Origin: Bradyrhizobium iriomotense
Lineage (GTDB): Bacteria > Pseudomonadota > Alphaproteobacteria > Rhizobiales > Xanthobacteraceae
Direction: 5' to 3'
DNA: 64,000 bases
NCBI RefSeq assembly: GCF_018129405.1
Contig: NZ_JAFCLP010000002.1
Location: forward strand, 496,001-560,000
The position numbers and the translations under genes are program-made. Positions 48,542 to 56,753 of the stretch are shown in pieces; within the stretch, counting starts at the first letter, position 1; every line of letters begins with the position of its first letter. Under the pieces are notes generated by a model. The model did no database searches, had not been told where the DNA came from, and saw only the letters and a list, made by a program, of their open reading frames with translations.

Positions 48542-48621
48542 AAGTTTGAGGCGGTCGTATCGCATAGCTCGTCTTCGTCCCTGGCAGAGGCCACCTGATT
48601 TTCCGAAATCCCCCTCTTGCG

Positions 48622-48650
48622 AAAAAGCCCCGGCGGTTTCCCGCCGGGGC
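48622..48650 (-). terminator. Rho-independent terminator of the porin gene
   Basis: Minus strand GCCCCGGCGG-GAAA-CCGCCGGGGC followed by TTTTTC, 24 nt after the porin stop. Confidence 0.95.
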
Positions 48651-48674
48651 TTCATCAAGTCCGATAGACCGGCC

Positions 48675-50231
48675 TTACCAGTTGCGCTGGGCGCGCAGCA
48701 GCAGGCTGTAGGTGTCCTGGTCCTTCAGCTCGTAGGTGGCCGCCGGCTTGGCGACGCCCGTCAGCGCTCCGGTCGTGATCACGCCCGAATACTTCTGGTC
48801 GAGATGGCTGTAGGTGAAGTCAGCCGAGAAGGTCAGGTTCTTCACAGGCGTCCAGCGGGTGATGACACCCACCTGGCCGATGTTGAAGTCCGGGTTGCAG
48901 GTGCCGGTCAGGGTGGCGAACGCGGCGCTGCCGCAGATCAGGCTCTTCGCCGTACCGCTGTAGTTGACCGCAGCCCACGCGCCGTAGACGGCCGTGTTCC
49001 AGAACGGGCTCCAGTTGTGGGTGTAGGCACCACGGAAGCCGTAGGTCTTGGTCAGCTCGAGGCCGCCGCCCGGAGCGAACACCGCGTCAGACACGCCGGC
49101 AAAGCCGATGCTCTGATACGCCGCGTTCGAGCTGCCGAACATCGAGTAGCTGGTCGCTGCCAGCTCCTGGAAGTTGTAGCGGCTCGCACCCTCGGTGTAG
49201 ACGCCCGAGACGTTGATCACGTCGCCGGCACCGGTCGGGATGTTCTTGATCTGCAAGGCGAGCTGAACGGCCCAGCCCCACTTGTCTTCGGGATGGCCGG
49301 TGACTTCGGTCGCGCCGTAGTAGCCGACATGGTTGTCGTGCGCGGCCACCGACGCCTGGAACAGGCCCCAGGCCTGATCGACGCGGACCATGCCGACGAT
49401 ATCGGGCGCGCGGCTGCCGCCGATGTCGTTGGAGCCGTAGGCACCACCGAGGACACCCGTGGTGCTCATGCCGGCGGTGTTCCAGATGTTGGTCGTGAAG
49501 ACCTGCGTCTGGTCCTGCACGGAGAACGCGGCCGTCACGCCCTGACCGAAATCGGCCGTGTAGGTGGCCTGAACGACACCGTTGGTGGTGCCGCTGCCGC
49601 CGACCAGCTGGTCGAAGTTGTTGCCGGGATAGTTGATCCAGGGCGCGTCGAACTGCGAGACCGCCTTACCCAGTGTGAAGCCGGCGAACTGGATGAAGGC
49701 GTAGTAGACGCCAAGCGCGCCGCCCGAGAGGTTGCCGTCGGTGCCGTTGACGTTGCCGCCGCTCGAGCCCGTAAGGCCGGTACCCGCGGCGTTGAGGCCG
49801 ATCGTGCCGCTGTACTGGGTCCCGCCCGTGGCCGAACCGGTGCCGCCATAGTTGCCGGTCGTCCAGGTGAAGACAGCGTCGAAATAGGTGCGGACCACGC
49901 CGTATTCGGTTGCGGTGCGCGTGTCGATGTTGAGATCTTCACGAGCGCGCATCGAGTAGTAGTTGGTCAGCCGGTTGTTGGCTGCGAACACACCGTTGTA
50001 CTGGGCGCTGTAGTTGCCGCCGGCATTGAGCGCCACTTCGGCACGCAGATAGCCGCCCAGCTTGATGCAGGTGTCGCTGCCCGGGATGTAGTAGAAACCC
50101 GCGCCGTAGAGCGAGCAGATCTTCACGTATTCGACCGCCTTGGCCTTGACCGGAAGATCGGCTGCCTGAGCTCCGCCGACGGCGATCAGACCCGCCGCAG
50201 TGCCGAGCAAAAGGCTCTTCACCATTTTCAT
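48675..50231 (-). CDS. Major outer-membrane porin (Porin_2 / Omp2b type)
   Basis: 518 residues. The signal peptide is MKMVKSLLLGTAAGLIAVGG with cleavage after AQA; the mature protein starts ADLPVKAK as in rhizobial porins. The Porin_2 pattern is clear: EYVKICSLYGAGFYYIPGSD, then CIKLGGYLRAEV, and SMRAREDLNIDTRT. Many Gly/Tyr/Thr-rich strands follow, ending in a terminal Trp (LLLRAQRNW). It forms a trimeric diffusion channel. A strong terminator follows. The long, AT-rich upstream region is shared with a MarR gene. Confidence 0.95.
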   Translation of the reverse strand: MKMVKSLLLGTAAGLIAVGGAQAADLPVKAKAVEYVKICSLYGAGFYYIPGSDTCIKLGGYLRAEVALNAGGNYSAQYNGVFAANNRLTNYYSMRAREDLNIDTRTATEYGVVRTYFDAVFTWTTGNYGGTGSATGGTQYSGTIGLNAAGTGLTGSSGGNVNGTDGNLSGGALGVYYAFIQFAGFTLGKAVSQFDAPWINYPGNNFDQLVGGSGTTNGVVQATYTADFGQGVTAAFSVQDQTQVFTTNIWNTAGMSTTGVLGGAYGSNDIGGSRAPDIVGMVRVDQAWGLFQASVAAHDNHVGYYGATEVTGHPEDKWGWAVQLALQIKNIPTGAGDVINVSGVYTEGASRYNFQELAATSYSMFGSSNAAYQSIGFAGVSDAVFAPGGGLELTKTYGFRGAYTHNWSPFWNTAVYGAWAAVNYSGTAKSLICGSAAFATLTGTCNPDFNIGQVGVITRWTPVKNLTFSADFTYSHLDQKYSGVITTGALTGVAKPAATYELKDQDTYSLLLRAQRNW

Positions 50232-50638
50232 TTAAAACCTCCAAGTTGTCATTTTACGGAGACTGGACCGTGAGGCCCCCCAGATCCCCGTCTCTTCAAA
50301 TCCGCTCGGCCGCTTCGCGCTTTCGGACACACCCGCTTTCGACGCGAGGGACGTGAGCGAACCACCTGCAACGGGACGATCGAGTACCCCCCACCGTCAT
50401 GCGCCAATATGCCTGCGCCATTACACTAATCAAAATAGTTTATTTGATCAGCTTTGTGGTTTCACTAAACCTGTGCCCCGGGCGCAACACCCGGGCCGGG
50501 TGAATATGCTGACCGGCTCATCTTTGTAGTTTTAGTGACAAAATTACCCTGCTCTGCACTTGCGTCGGGGCAGGCTTGCGTGGACTATGTCCACCGCACG
50601 AACACCGGCCTGAAGAATCATTTCACGGGAGTGATGCT
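50232..50638. other. Porin-MarR divergent control region
   Basis: About 400 bp with no gene. It holds the porin leader, an AT-rich core (50421-50475) with the shared 21-bp element, and two facing copies of TTTAGTGA (complement at 50462-50469, direct near 50528-50536). A GC-rich hairpin CCCGGGCG/CACCCGGG lies between. Promoters must be here, but I could not choose a convincing -35/-10 pair. Confidence 0.5.
50431..50451 (+). promoter_or_regulatory. Shared 21-bp element, copy 1
   Basis: CAAAATAGTTTATTTGATCAG. It matches 18 of 21 positions of the element at 52364-52384, including an identical CAAAATAGTTTA. With the preceding bases it forms an imperfect palindrome (ATCAAA-N8-TTTGAT). Located about 190 bp before the MarR start and 200 bp before the porin start. 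Confidence 0.55.
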
Positions 50639-51145
50639 GTGTCCGCGACGAGGAAAGAAGGAGCGCGCCTGCGCTCCATCGGCAATCTGGATATCATCAG
50701 GCGCTTCACCTGGGAGATATCCTCGATCAACATGTATCTGGAGGAGTTGCGTCAGTTCTGGGCGAGGACGCTCGGCATCAGCGGCCCGCAATGGTTGATC
50801 CTGATGGCGATCTCCGACCTCGACAAGGACGACGGCGTGCCGGTCAACGTGGTCTCCAAGCTGCTCCACGTCGATCCCTCCTTCGTCACCACCCAGTCCA
50901 AGCTGCTGGAGAAGAAAGGCCTGCTGCGCCGGCGGCCCTCGCCGACCGACGCCCGGGTCGTGCGGCTGTCCCTGGTCGACAAGACCCAGAAGCACATTGC
51001 GAGCCTCAACGAGCAGTACAAGACGATTCGCGAATTCGTCTTCCAGGAGTTCGACGAGAACGAGCTGACGGAATTCACCACCAAGCTGGCGACGCTGAAG
51101 ACCCGGTTGGAAAAGGCCTGCGTCAGGATCTCGCTCGATTTCTGA
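50639..51145 (+). CDS. MarR-family transcriptional regulator
   Basis: 168 residues from the GTG at 50639 (GGGAG 7 nt upstream). The winged helix shows WLILMAISDLDKDD, VNVVSKLLHVDPSFVTTQS (recognition helix), LLEKKGLLRRRPSPTDARVV (wing). An N-terminal helix RRFTWEISSINMYLEELRQ probably forms the dimer. Its stop codon overlaps the first bases of a family B repeat. The shared 21-bp element upstream and before the nearby hydrolase suggests it regulates itself and that gene, possibly also the porin. Confidence 0.9.
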   Translation: MSATRKEGARLRSIGNLDIIRRFTWEISSINMYLEELRQFWARTLGISGPQWLILMAISDLDKDDGVPVNVVSKLLHVDPSFVTTQSKLLEKKGLLRRRPSPTDARVVRLSLVDKTQKHIASLNEQYKTIREFVFQEFDENELTEFTTKLATLKTRLEKACVRISLDF

Positions 51146-51192
51146 GCATGATCCGGAAAAGTGCGCAGCGGTTTTCCGAAAAGATCATGCTC
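51144..51192. repeat. Palindromic repeat, family B (copy 1)
   Basis: GAGCATGATC and GATCATGCTC enclose CGGAAAA/TTTTCCG, making a long hairpin. The same unit recurs at 53619. It starts within the MarR stop codon. Confidence 0.88.
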
Positions 51193-51220
51193 AAATAAAC
51201 CCAAGCACGCGAGGCCGCGC

Positions 51221-52333
51221 TCAAATCCCCCGCCCGGTGCCGAGCCGGGTCTCCAGCCAGTCGAAGATGTATTCGTTGGCAAGGCTCGGATTGTCGGCAT
51301 GGGCCTGCGCGGCGCCGGTCTCCGCTGCGGTGAACACCTTCAGCGCGATGTCGGAGCTGCCGAGCCGGGATTTCTGGACGATCTGACGCGCCCGGTCGGC
51401 CTTGAGCCAGCCATCCTCGCCGAGCGTGATCAGCACCGGACAATCGGCGCTGGAGGCCATCAGCGGCGCGTGCGGCACCGGGACGATGCTGAGGTCGCTC
51501 ATCGCGAATCGGCTGGCGAAGAAGGATCGTTCGTGCAGATCCCACAGGCCGCCGTCGCAGACCGCCGCAGCCAGCCGCGGCTCCTGCAACACCGCGCGCG
51601 CCACGAAGGAGGAGCCCCACCCGTCCGCGACGATGGCGACGCGGCCGAAATCGACATCGCCGCGCGTTTCCAGATAATCCATGACGCTCGCAATCGCGCT
51701 CTCGAGGTCGCGGCGCTGCAGAAGCGTATCGGTGTAGTCGTCGCGCTGGTCGCCGAGCAGGTCCAGCGCCAGCATCGACAATCCGCGCTCGCGCGCATGC
51801 GGCGCGAGCTTGAACAGGAATTCCTCCTTGCGGTGTCCGGGCTCACCGATGCAGATCACGGTCGGCGTCCGCCCTCGTGCAGACGGCGCGGGCAGGAAGT
51901 AGCCCTGCAACGCATGATCCTCGACCCAGGGAATCGTCACGACCTCGCCGGCCGGCGCGCGCGCCGTGAGATAGCGGCGGGCGCATTCCTGCATCGCCAG
52001 CACCGCGACCCAGCGGCGCTCGTCGGCCGGATCGAGCGGCATCGCCGCCGCACCGTAGTAGTTGAGGGCCCGCAGCCAGTTGCGCTGCGCGGTCGCCATG
52101 TGGCCTTCCGCGAACGCGGCCTCGGCACGGTGGCGGTTGGTCCGCGCCAGCTTCTTCCACTCGCGATGCCAGGATTGCTCGTCGCCCCGCTTGAGCTGCC
52201 GCGCGATCATCAGGCATTCCGCGATCGTGGCGCCGCCCTCCTGGGCCGCGGTGAGGAGCCGCGTGAATTCAGCGGAGATGTCCTCTCTCTCCGGGCAAAG
52301 GGTCCAGTCGTCGGAGAGGCATGCGGGCATCAT
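51221..52333 (-). CDS. Alpha/beta-hydrolase-fold protein, nucleophile apparently missing
   Basis: 370 residues. A helical N-terminal part (about 1-120) precedes an alpha/beta hydrolase core of the FrsA / 2,6-dihydroxypseudooxynicotine-hydrolase type: TPTVICIGEPGHRKEEFLF, LALDLLGDQRDDY, and the elbow VAIVADGWGSSFVARA. The usual G-x-S-x-G there reads G-W-G-S-S, so the nucleophile position seems to be Gly. The acid region ITLGEDGWLKADRA and a late His are present. The neighbouring SDR and MarR suggest an inducible catabolic set. Confidence 0.75.
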   Translation of the reverse strand: MMPACLSDDWTLCPEREDISAEFTRLLTAAQEGGATIAECLMIARQLKRGDEQSWHREWKKLARTNRHRAEAAFAEGHMATAQRNWLRALNYYGAAAMPLDPADERRWVAVLAMQECARRYLTARAPAGEVVTIPWVEDHALQGYFLPAPSARGRTPTVICIGEPGHRKEEFLFKLAPHARERGLSMLALDLLGDQRDDYTDTLLQRRDLESAIASVMDYLETRGDVDFGRVAIVADGWGSSFVARAVLQEPRLAAAVCDGGLWDLHERSFFASRFAMSDLSIVPVPHAPLMASSADCPVLITLGEDGWLKADRARQIVQKSRLGSSDIALKVFTAAETGAAQAHADNPSLANEYIFDWLETRLGTGRGI

Positions 52334-52363
52334 CGGGAGCTACGCTCTGTCATCGCGTTACCC

Positions 52364-52384
52364 CTGATTGACTAAACTATTTTG
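52364..52384 (-). promoter_or_regulatory. Shared 21-bp element, copy 2
   Basis: Minus strand CAAAATAGTTTAGTCAATCAG, 30 bp upstream of the alpha/beta-hydrolase start. It matches 18 of 21 positions of the element at 50431-50451 near the MarR gene, and is the best candidate for a MarR-controlled operator of the hydrolase. Confidence 0.55.
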
Positions 52385-52607
52385 GTTCGCCAACCAAGCT
52401 GCCGTGCGCGCCATTACAGGTGTTTGAGATCACCATCGCTTGAACGATGCTTGAACGATGGACCGCGCCCGCATGCGTGACATTCCAATTCGTCATAAGG
52501 CTGCGAGCAATGGCAGGAGGTGGCACGTCAAATTGACTGCGCACCTCTTGCCATGACGATCATCATACCCATATGCGCGCGCCGCCGGCAGCCACGGCGA
52601 CGCAGAC

Positions 52608-53579
52608 TCAACCGAGCCGCCAGCCGACCTCCTGGGTAAAACTTTCGTAGAAGGCGCGATCGTAGGCCTGCTCCGGCGTGGCGCGGACGCGCTCGTCGAG
52701 GCGCTTGGCGTCCTCGCCCACGAGGATGCGCCAGCGCTCCGCCTTGACGCCGTCGAGGATGATCTTCGCGGCCTGCGCGGCCGTCGTCGGCGCGTCCTCC
52801 AGGAAGCTGCGGGCGCGCTCGGCGAACGCCGCCTGGATGTCCTCGTCCGACATCCTGTCGGCATCCGGCACGCCGGCGGCGACCATGCGCTTGCGGGTCA
52901 GCGCGACCTCGTCGGCGTTGAGCCGCTCCGAGCCGTCCGCGCTCTGCACCTTGCGCGAATTGGAGACGATCGAGGTGCCGATATGGCCGGGCATCACCAC
53001 CGAGCATTTGACGTGCGGGGCATGCAGGCGCAGGTCGTTGATCAGCGCTTCGGTAAATCCCTTCACCGCGAACTTGGCCGAGCTGTAGGCGGTGTGCGCC
53101 TGGTTCATGCCGATCGAGGCCCAGAAGCCGTTGACGCTGGCGGTGTTGACGATGTGGGCCTCGTCGGCCGCGACCAGCATCGGCAGGAAGGTGCGCACGC
53201 CGAGATAGACCCCGCCCCAGCAGATGTTGAAGGTGCGCTCCCATTGCTCGCGCGTGTTGGTGAACAGGCTGCCGCCGCCACCGATGCCGGCATTGTTGAA
53301 CAAGAGATGGATCCTGTCGGTCTTCTGCTGCTCGGCGAGCTCGTCGCGGAAGCGCTTGAGATGATCCTCGATCGCGACATCGGCGACATGCGTCGTGACG
53401 CGCAGGCCCTGCGGCAGCTTCTCGACTTCGCACAGCCGCCTGGTCTCGGCCATTGCGGCCTCCGACACGTCGCACATCGCGACATTGCAGCCCTCGGCAA
53501 CGAGCTGCCGCGCGAGCTCGCGCCCCATTCCCGTGCCGCCGCCGGTGATGACCGCGATCTTTCCAGCAAAATCCTTCAT
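52608..53579 (-). CDS. Short-chain dehydrogenase/reductase
   Basis: 323 residues of the classical SDR type: cofactor motif TGGGTGMG (12-19), NNAG (95-98), catalytic Ser148, Tyr165 and Lys169 (YSSAK). The C-terminal extension (about 230-323) is longer than usual. The coenzyme preference and substrate are not clear. It is followed by the hydrolase on the same strand after 274 bp. A family B repeat precedes the gene. Confidence 0.92.
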   Translation of the reverse strand: MKDFAGKIAVITGGGTGMGRELARQLVAEGCNVAMCDVSEAAMAETRRLCEVEKLPQGLRVTTHVADVAIEDHLKRFRDELAEQQKTDRIHLLFNNAGIGGGGSLFTNTREQWERTFNICWGGVYLGVRTFLPMLVAADEAHIVNTASVNGFWASIGMNQAHTAYSSAKFAVKGFTEALINDLRLHAPHVKCSVVMPGHIGTSIVSNSRKVQSADGSERLNADEVALTRKRMVAAGVPDADRMSDEDIQAAFAERARSFLEDAPTTAAQAAKIILDGVKAERWRILVGEDAKRLDERVRATPEQAYDRAFYESFTQEVGWRLG

Positions 53580-53618
53580 GGGACTTTCGGCCCCTCCCCT
53601 TGTCGGTATGTTTCTTCA

Positions 53619-53718
53619 GAGCATGATCCGGAAAAGTGTGAAGCGGTTTTCCGAAGAGATCATGCTCAAACAATAACCTAAAGCGCGATGACGATTTATC
53701 CAATCGCATCGCGCTTTT
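53619..53718. repeat. Palindromic repeat, family B (copy 2) plus second palindrome
   Basis: The unit GAGCATGATCCGGAAAA...TTTTCCGAAGAGATCATGCTC (as in 51144-51192) is followed by a second inverted pair AAAGCGCGATG/CATCGCGCTTTT. It lies upstream of the SDR gene. Confidence 0.85.
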
Positions 53719-53815
53719 AGCGCTGCGCTGACGCGCGCGAAATGTAGCAGCGCCGCATCCGCAGGTAAAAGCGGATCGGCGCGGCCGTTCGACATCGGTT
53801 ATTTCGGCCCGCGGA

Positions 53816-54171
53816 CTATTCGGCCGCCGCGATGCGCGCGCCGCTCAGCATGCCGTGAGCCTCGAATGCCTCGCGGGTTGCGGCCTTGCTGCGCGGTGTG
53901 AAACGCCTGCATTGGCGCGCATGAATGGTCGCGACCCTTCACCCCACGAGATCGCGCGACAGGAGGCCTGCGGCGCCGCAGGTCCCGAGCTTGTGGACGG
54001 CGACACTCCAGTCGCGCACGCGCATACCGCGACGGATCGCGTCGCGCGTGGCGTCGACGATGATGCCGGCGATCACGGGAATACGTCCCTCCACCGCCTC
54101 CCCCGTCGCTAGCCGTCGTTCCGGAACGGCGTCGTCATCGGCGGGATCACGCCGGTCCGTCGCACCTTCAT
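53816..54171 (-). pseudogene. Decayed dihydrodipicolinate-synthase (DapA) family gene
   Basis: On the minus strand the ATG at 54171, preceded by GAGGG, opens a normal DapA-family N-terminus (MKVRRTGVIPPMTTPFRNDG) that stops at a TAG after 20 codons. In another frame follows EAVEGRIPVIAGIIVDATRD and AIRRGMRVRDWSVAV, matching the next conserved part of the family. A last piece (AATREAFEAHGMLSG) ends at 53816 like a C-terminus. About 350 of the expected 950 bp remain, so there are large internal deletions and frameshifts. Non-functional. Confidence 0.7.
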
Positions 54172-54500
54172 GGTCCGCCCTCGCGTTTCCTGTGGTGCTG
54201 CGGCAGCCCCGCTCGTTTGACGAGTGCCCGCAACTTCACGAATCGTGTCGGCCGTGCGGGCCTTGTGAAGTGGCTCATACGCGGCGCTGCCCTGACAATC
54301 GATCATTCCAGGGTGTTTTGCCGCGGGTTCCCCGTATTTGTCCGGCTTCGGGTTAATGGCAATTTTTTACAATCCGAATCGCCAAATGAAAGGTGGACGC
54401 CGGGTCGAGTCGTCCAGGCCAGCGTGTTGTTTGTGTCACAGGCTCTGGCACTCCGCTTGCATCCTCTTCGTGGTCTGAAACTACCGATGAGGTGACTGGA
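54172..54500. other. Intergenic region without recognised gene
   Basis: About 330 bp between the dapA-like remnant and the next small gene. It has an AT-rich patch (GCAATTTTTTACAATCC) that could hold the promoter of the gene at 54501. The open frames here lack ribosome-binding sites and similarity. Confidence 0.45.
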
Positions 54501-54740
54501 ATGTTCGTGACCGTCGTTGCCGTGCTCTGCCGGCTAGGTGCATCTGCCTCGGGCGCTTGCGTCGAGGAAATCGTGACCGACAGCAATATGACGCCCGAAA
54601 TGTCGATGATGCAGTGTGCGATCGGTGCACAGGCACCGCTGGCGAAGTGGATGGGCGAGCATCCGATCTATCACGCCAACTGGCGCCTCGAGCGCTACAA
54701 ATGCGTGCCGGGTCACTACGAGATCAAGGGTCACGCCTGA
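54501..54740 (+). CDS. Small secreted or periplasmic protein, function unknown
   Basis: 79 residues. MFVTVVAVLCRLGASASGACVEE looks like a short export signal, then NMTPEMSMMQCAIG and HPIYHANWRLERYKCVPGHYE. Three or four Cys remain that could form disulfides. GAGGTGACTGGA lies before the ATG at 54501. It has the look of a lineage-specific conserved protein; the frame is open upstream but without a better start. Confidence 0.6.
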   Translation: MFVTVVAVLCRLGASASGACVEEIVTDSNMTPEMSMMQCAIGAQAPLAKWMGEHPIYHANWRLERYKCVPGHYEIKGHA

Positions 54741-54850
54741 AGGCCCCGCAAGACTACGGATAGCAAGACTACAAGAGGAAACGCCCCGGGGGCCGCCTTG
54801 TCCCTCCACGCGGGCACTGCCAGCGCCAGACCGTTCGCGGCAGCGCGCTC

Positions 54851-54871
54851 TGTGACGATGATCACGTCACA
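54851..54871. terminator. Hairpin before the end of the esterase gene
   Basis: TGTGACG-ATGATCA-CGTCACA, a 7-7-7 inverted repeat 4 bp beyond the stop of the minus-strand esterase. Probably a weak terminator. The spacing is wrong for a CRP site. Confidence 0.4.
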
Positions 54872-54874
54872 CCC

Positions 54875-55849
54875 TTAAGCCACCTCACGCAAGATGATCG
54901 CACGTGCCCGCCGTCCCTCCGGCGTCGGCATCAGCGCATAATTGTGCGGCTGGTCACGCAACAGATGCAGCTCGACCGGCACGCCCACCGCCCTCGCCCG
55001 CTCCGCGAGATCGACGCTGTCAGGATAGAGCAGATCGCGCGTGCCTGCGAAGATCGTCATCGGCGCCAGCGCGCGGAAGGCGCCGTTGAGCGGACTGACA
55101 AAGGGATGGCCGACATCGAGCTCGCCGGCATAGAGCCGCCCCGCCTCGAGGATCCCCGGAATGTCCTGCATCGGATCGCGCGCAGCGATCGCAACCTGCT
55201 CCGGACGGCTGACCGACGCATCGGCAGCGGGCGAGATCAGCACCAGCCGGCTCGGCTGCCGATGACCGCGATCGCGCAGCCACTGGCAGGCCGCGAGCGC
55301 GAGCCCCGCGCCGGCCGAATTGCCGACCACCGTGACTTTGGCCGGTCCTGCGTCTTCCAGCAGCATGCGTAGCAACTCAGCTGTCGCCGGCACGACATCC
55401 TTCGCGGTCGCGCGCGGCGCCAGCGGATAGATCGGCACGACGCAGCACACACGCGCCTTGCGCGTCATCTGTCCGACGAAGCGCCAATGCGCCGGCACGA
55501 TCTCGTTGATGAAGCCGCCGCCATGCAGGAACATGACGTAGTTGCAGCCCTCATGTCCCGACGACGGCGTGGTGTAGTAGACCGGCCAGCCGCCCATCTT
55601 CGTCAGCGTTGCCTCGACGCCGCGGCCGAGCCCGGTCGGCTCGAACGTTACAGGCTCCAACGCGAGCTTCTGCACATGCGCCTGCACGGCCTCGGCCGAT
55701 GCAAGCTGCTTCTTGAATGGAAGAAGGCGCAGCAGCAGGTTGAAGGCGCGGCTTTGCAGGCTTGGCGCTGGATCGCGCCGGGCCGGTGGACCGAACACGC
55801 AACCGCCCGGGCAGAACTGAAATGCCGACACAAGTCTGGCAACGCTCAT
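54875..55849 (-). CDS. Alpha/beta hydrolase, hormone-sensitive-lipase (family IV) esterase
   Basis: 324 residues from the ATG at 55849. The HSL-family oxyanion motif HGGGF (109-113) and the nucleophile elbow GNSAGAG with Ser178 are intact; the acid and His lie in FAGTRDLLYPD and RDQPHNYAL. It probably cleaves short-chain esters or lactones. It is divergent from a TetR gene; the palindrome at 55924-55939 between them suggests TetR control. Confidence 0.92.
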   Translation of the reverse strand: MSVARLVSAFQFCPGGCVFGPPARRDPAPSLQSRAFNLLLRLLPFKKQLASAEAVQAHVQKLALEPVTFEPTGLGRGVEATLTKMGGWPVYYTTPSSGHEGCNYVMFLHGGGFINEIVPAHWRFVGQMTRKARVCCVVPIYPLAPRATAKDVVPATAELLRMLLEDAGPAKVTVVGNSAGAGLALAACQWLRDRGHRQPSRLVLISPAADASVSRPEQVAIAARDPMQDIPGILEAGRLYAGELDVGHPFVSPLNGAFRALAPMTIFAGTRDLLYPDSVDLAERARAVGVPVELHLLRDQPHNYALMPTPEGRRARAIILREVA

Positions 55850-55917
55850 GGCCACATCCCCATCTGGCTCTTTCGAAACGGCGACAAGAGGCTTGCCGAC
55901 CCGCCGCCACTTGCCGA

Positions 55918-55939
55918 TATAATGCGAGCATTCGCTCGC
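55918..55939 (+). promoter_or_regulatory. TetR promoter -10 and overlapping operator
   Basis: TATAAT (55918-55923) is a perfect -10 and abuts GCGAGC-ATTC-GCTCGC (55924-55939), a perfect 6-4-6 inverted repeat. A TetR dimer bound here would cover the RNA start. A TTGCCG at 55893 could be the -35, though 19 bp away. Confidence 0.6.
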
Positions 55940-55969
55940 TTTTCCTACTCGCATTCAGATCACAAGGCC

Positions 55970-56593
55970 GTGGCCCGCAAATCGCACACAAAACCCCGGA
56001 AAAATGCCTCGCAGGAGCGATCCCGCGCCACCGTCGACGCGCTGGTCGAGGCAACTGCTCGCATTCTGGTCAAGGAAGGCTTCGAGAAAGCCAGCACCAA
56101 CCGCATCGCCGAAGTGGCCGGCGTCAGCGTCGGCTCGCTCTACCAATACTTCCCGAGCAAGGAGGCCCTCGTCGCCGCCGTGATCGAGCGTCACAACGAG
56201 GAGATCATGGGCATCGTCCGCACAGCACTGACGGAGGTCGCCGACATGCCGATCGACAAGGCCGTGCGAAAACTCGTCACCGTCGCGATCGAAGCCCACC
56301 GCATCAACCCGAAACTACATCGGGTGCTCGCCGAGCAGATCCCCCGCACCGGCCAGCTCAAGGACGTCGAAGCCTTCAACCGCGAGGTCCACACCTTGGT
56401 GCGCACCTATCTCGAAAGCCGCCGCAAGGAGATGCGCAAGATCGATCCGGGGCTGGCGACGTTCATCTGCGTCAGCGCGATCGAATCCGTCGCGCACAAC
56501 ACCGTGCTGAACCACGCCGAGATGCTGACGGAGAAGATGGTGAAGACGCTGGTGGACGAGACGACGCGGATGGTGGTGGGGTATTTGAGGTAG
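55970..56593 (+). CDS. TetR-family transcriptional regulator
   Basis: 207 residues. The N-terminal HTH reads TARILVKEGFEKASTNRIAE, then VAGVSVGSLYQYFPSKEALV. The C-terminal ligand domain has LHRVLAEQIPRTGQL and belongs to the TetR_C group often seen near esterases or transporters. I prefer the GTG at 55970 because the -10/operator at 55918-55939 places the RNA start after the ATG at 55922. The divergent esterase is the likely target. Confidence 0.88.
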   Translation: MARKSHTKPRKNASQERSRATVDALVEATARILVKEGFEKASTNRIAEVAGVSVGSLYQYFPSKEALVAAVIERHNEEIMGIVRTALTEVADMPIDKAVRKLVTVAIEAHRINPKLHRVLAEQIPRTGQLKDVEAFNREVHTLVRTYLESRRKEMRKIDPGLATFICVSAIESVAHNTVLNHAEMLTEKMVKTLVDETTRMVVGYLR

Positions 56594-56753
56594 GTAGCCC
56601 TTACAGATAGAACGATGTGGGCGCGCCTGCACTCTAGCCCCACCTTTTCAGCAAGGCCTGGCTCCCGCTATGACTGGAAAACATTCCGGCGAGGCTTGCG
56701 CGACCGATTGCCGGAGGTCCCTATCATTCCGAGGGCACGATCTGCTCCAAACG

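Noticed and set aside
48467-48658. Small frame starting in the porin terminator
   Set aside because: It begins inside a Rho-independent terminator and covers the candidate sRNA promoter; no ribosome-binding site.
54851-54871. CRP/FNR-like binding site
   Set aside because: TGTGA and TCACA are 11 bp apart instead of 6, and the dyad lies after a gene end rather than in a promoter.
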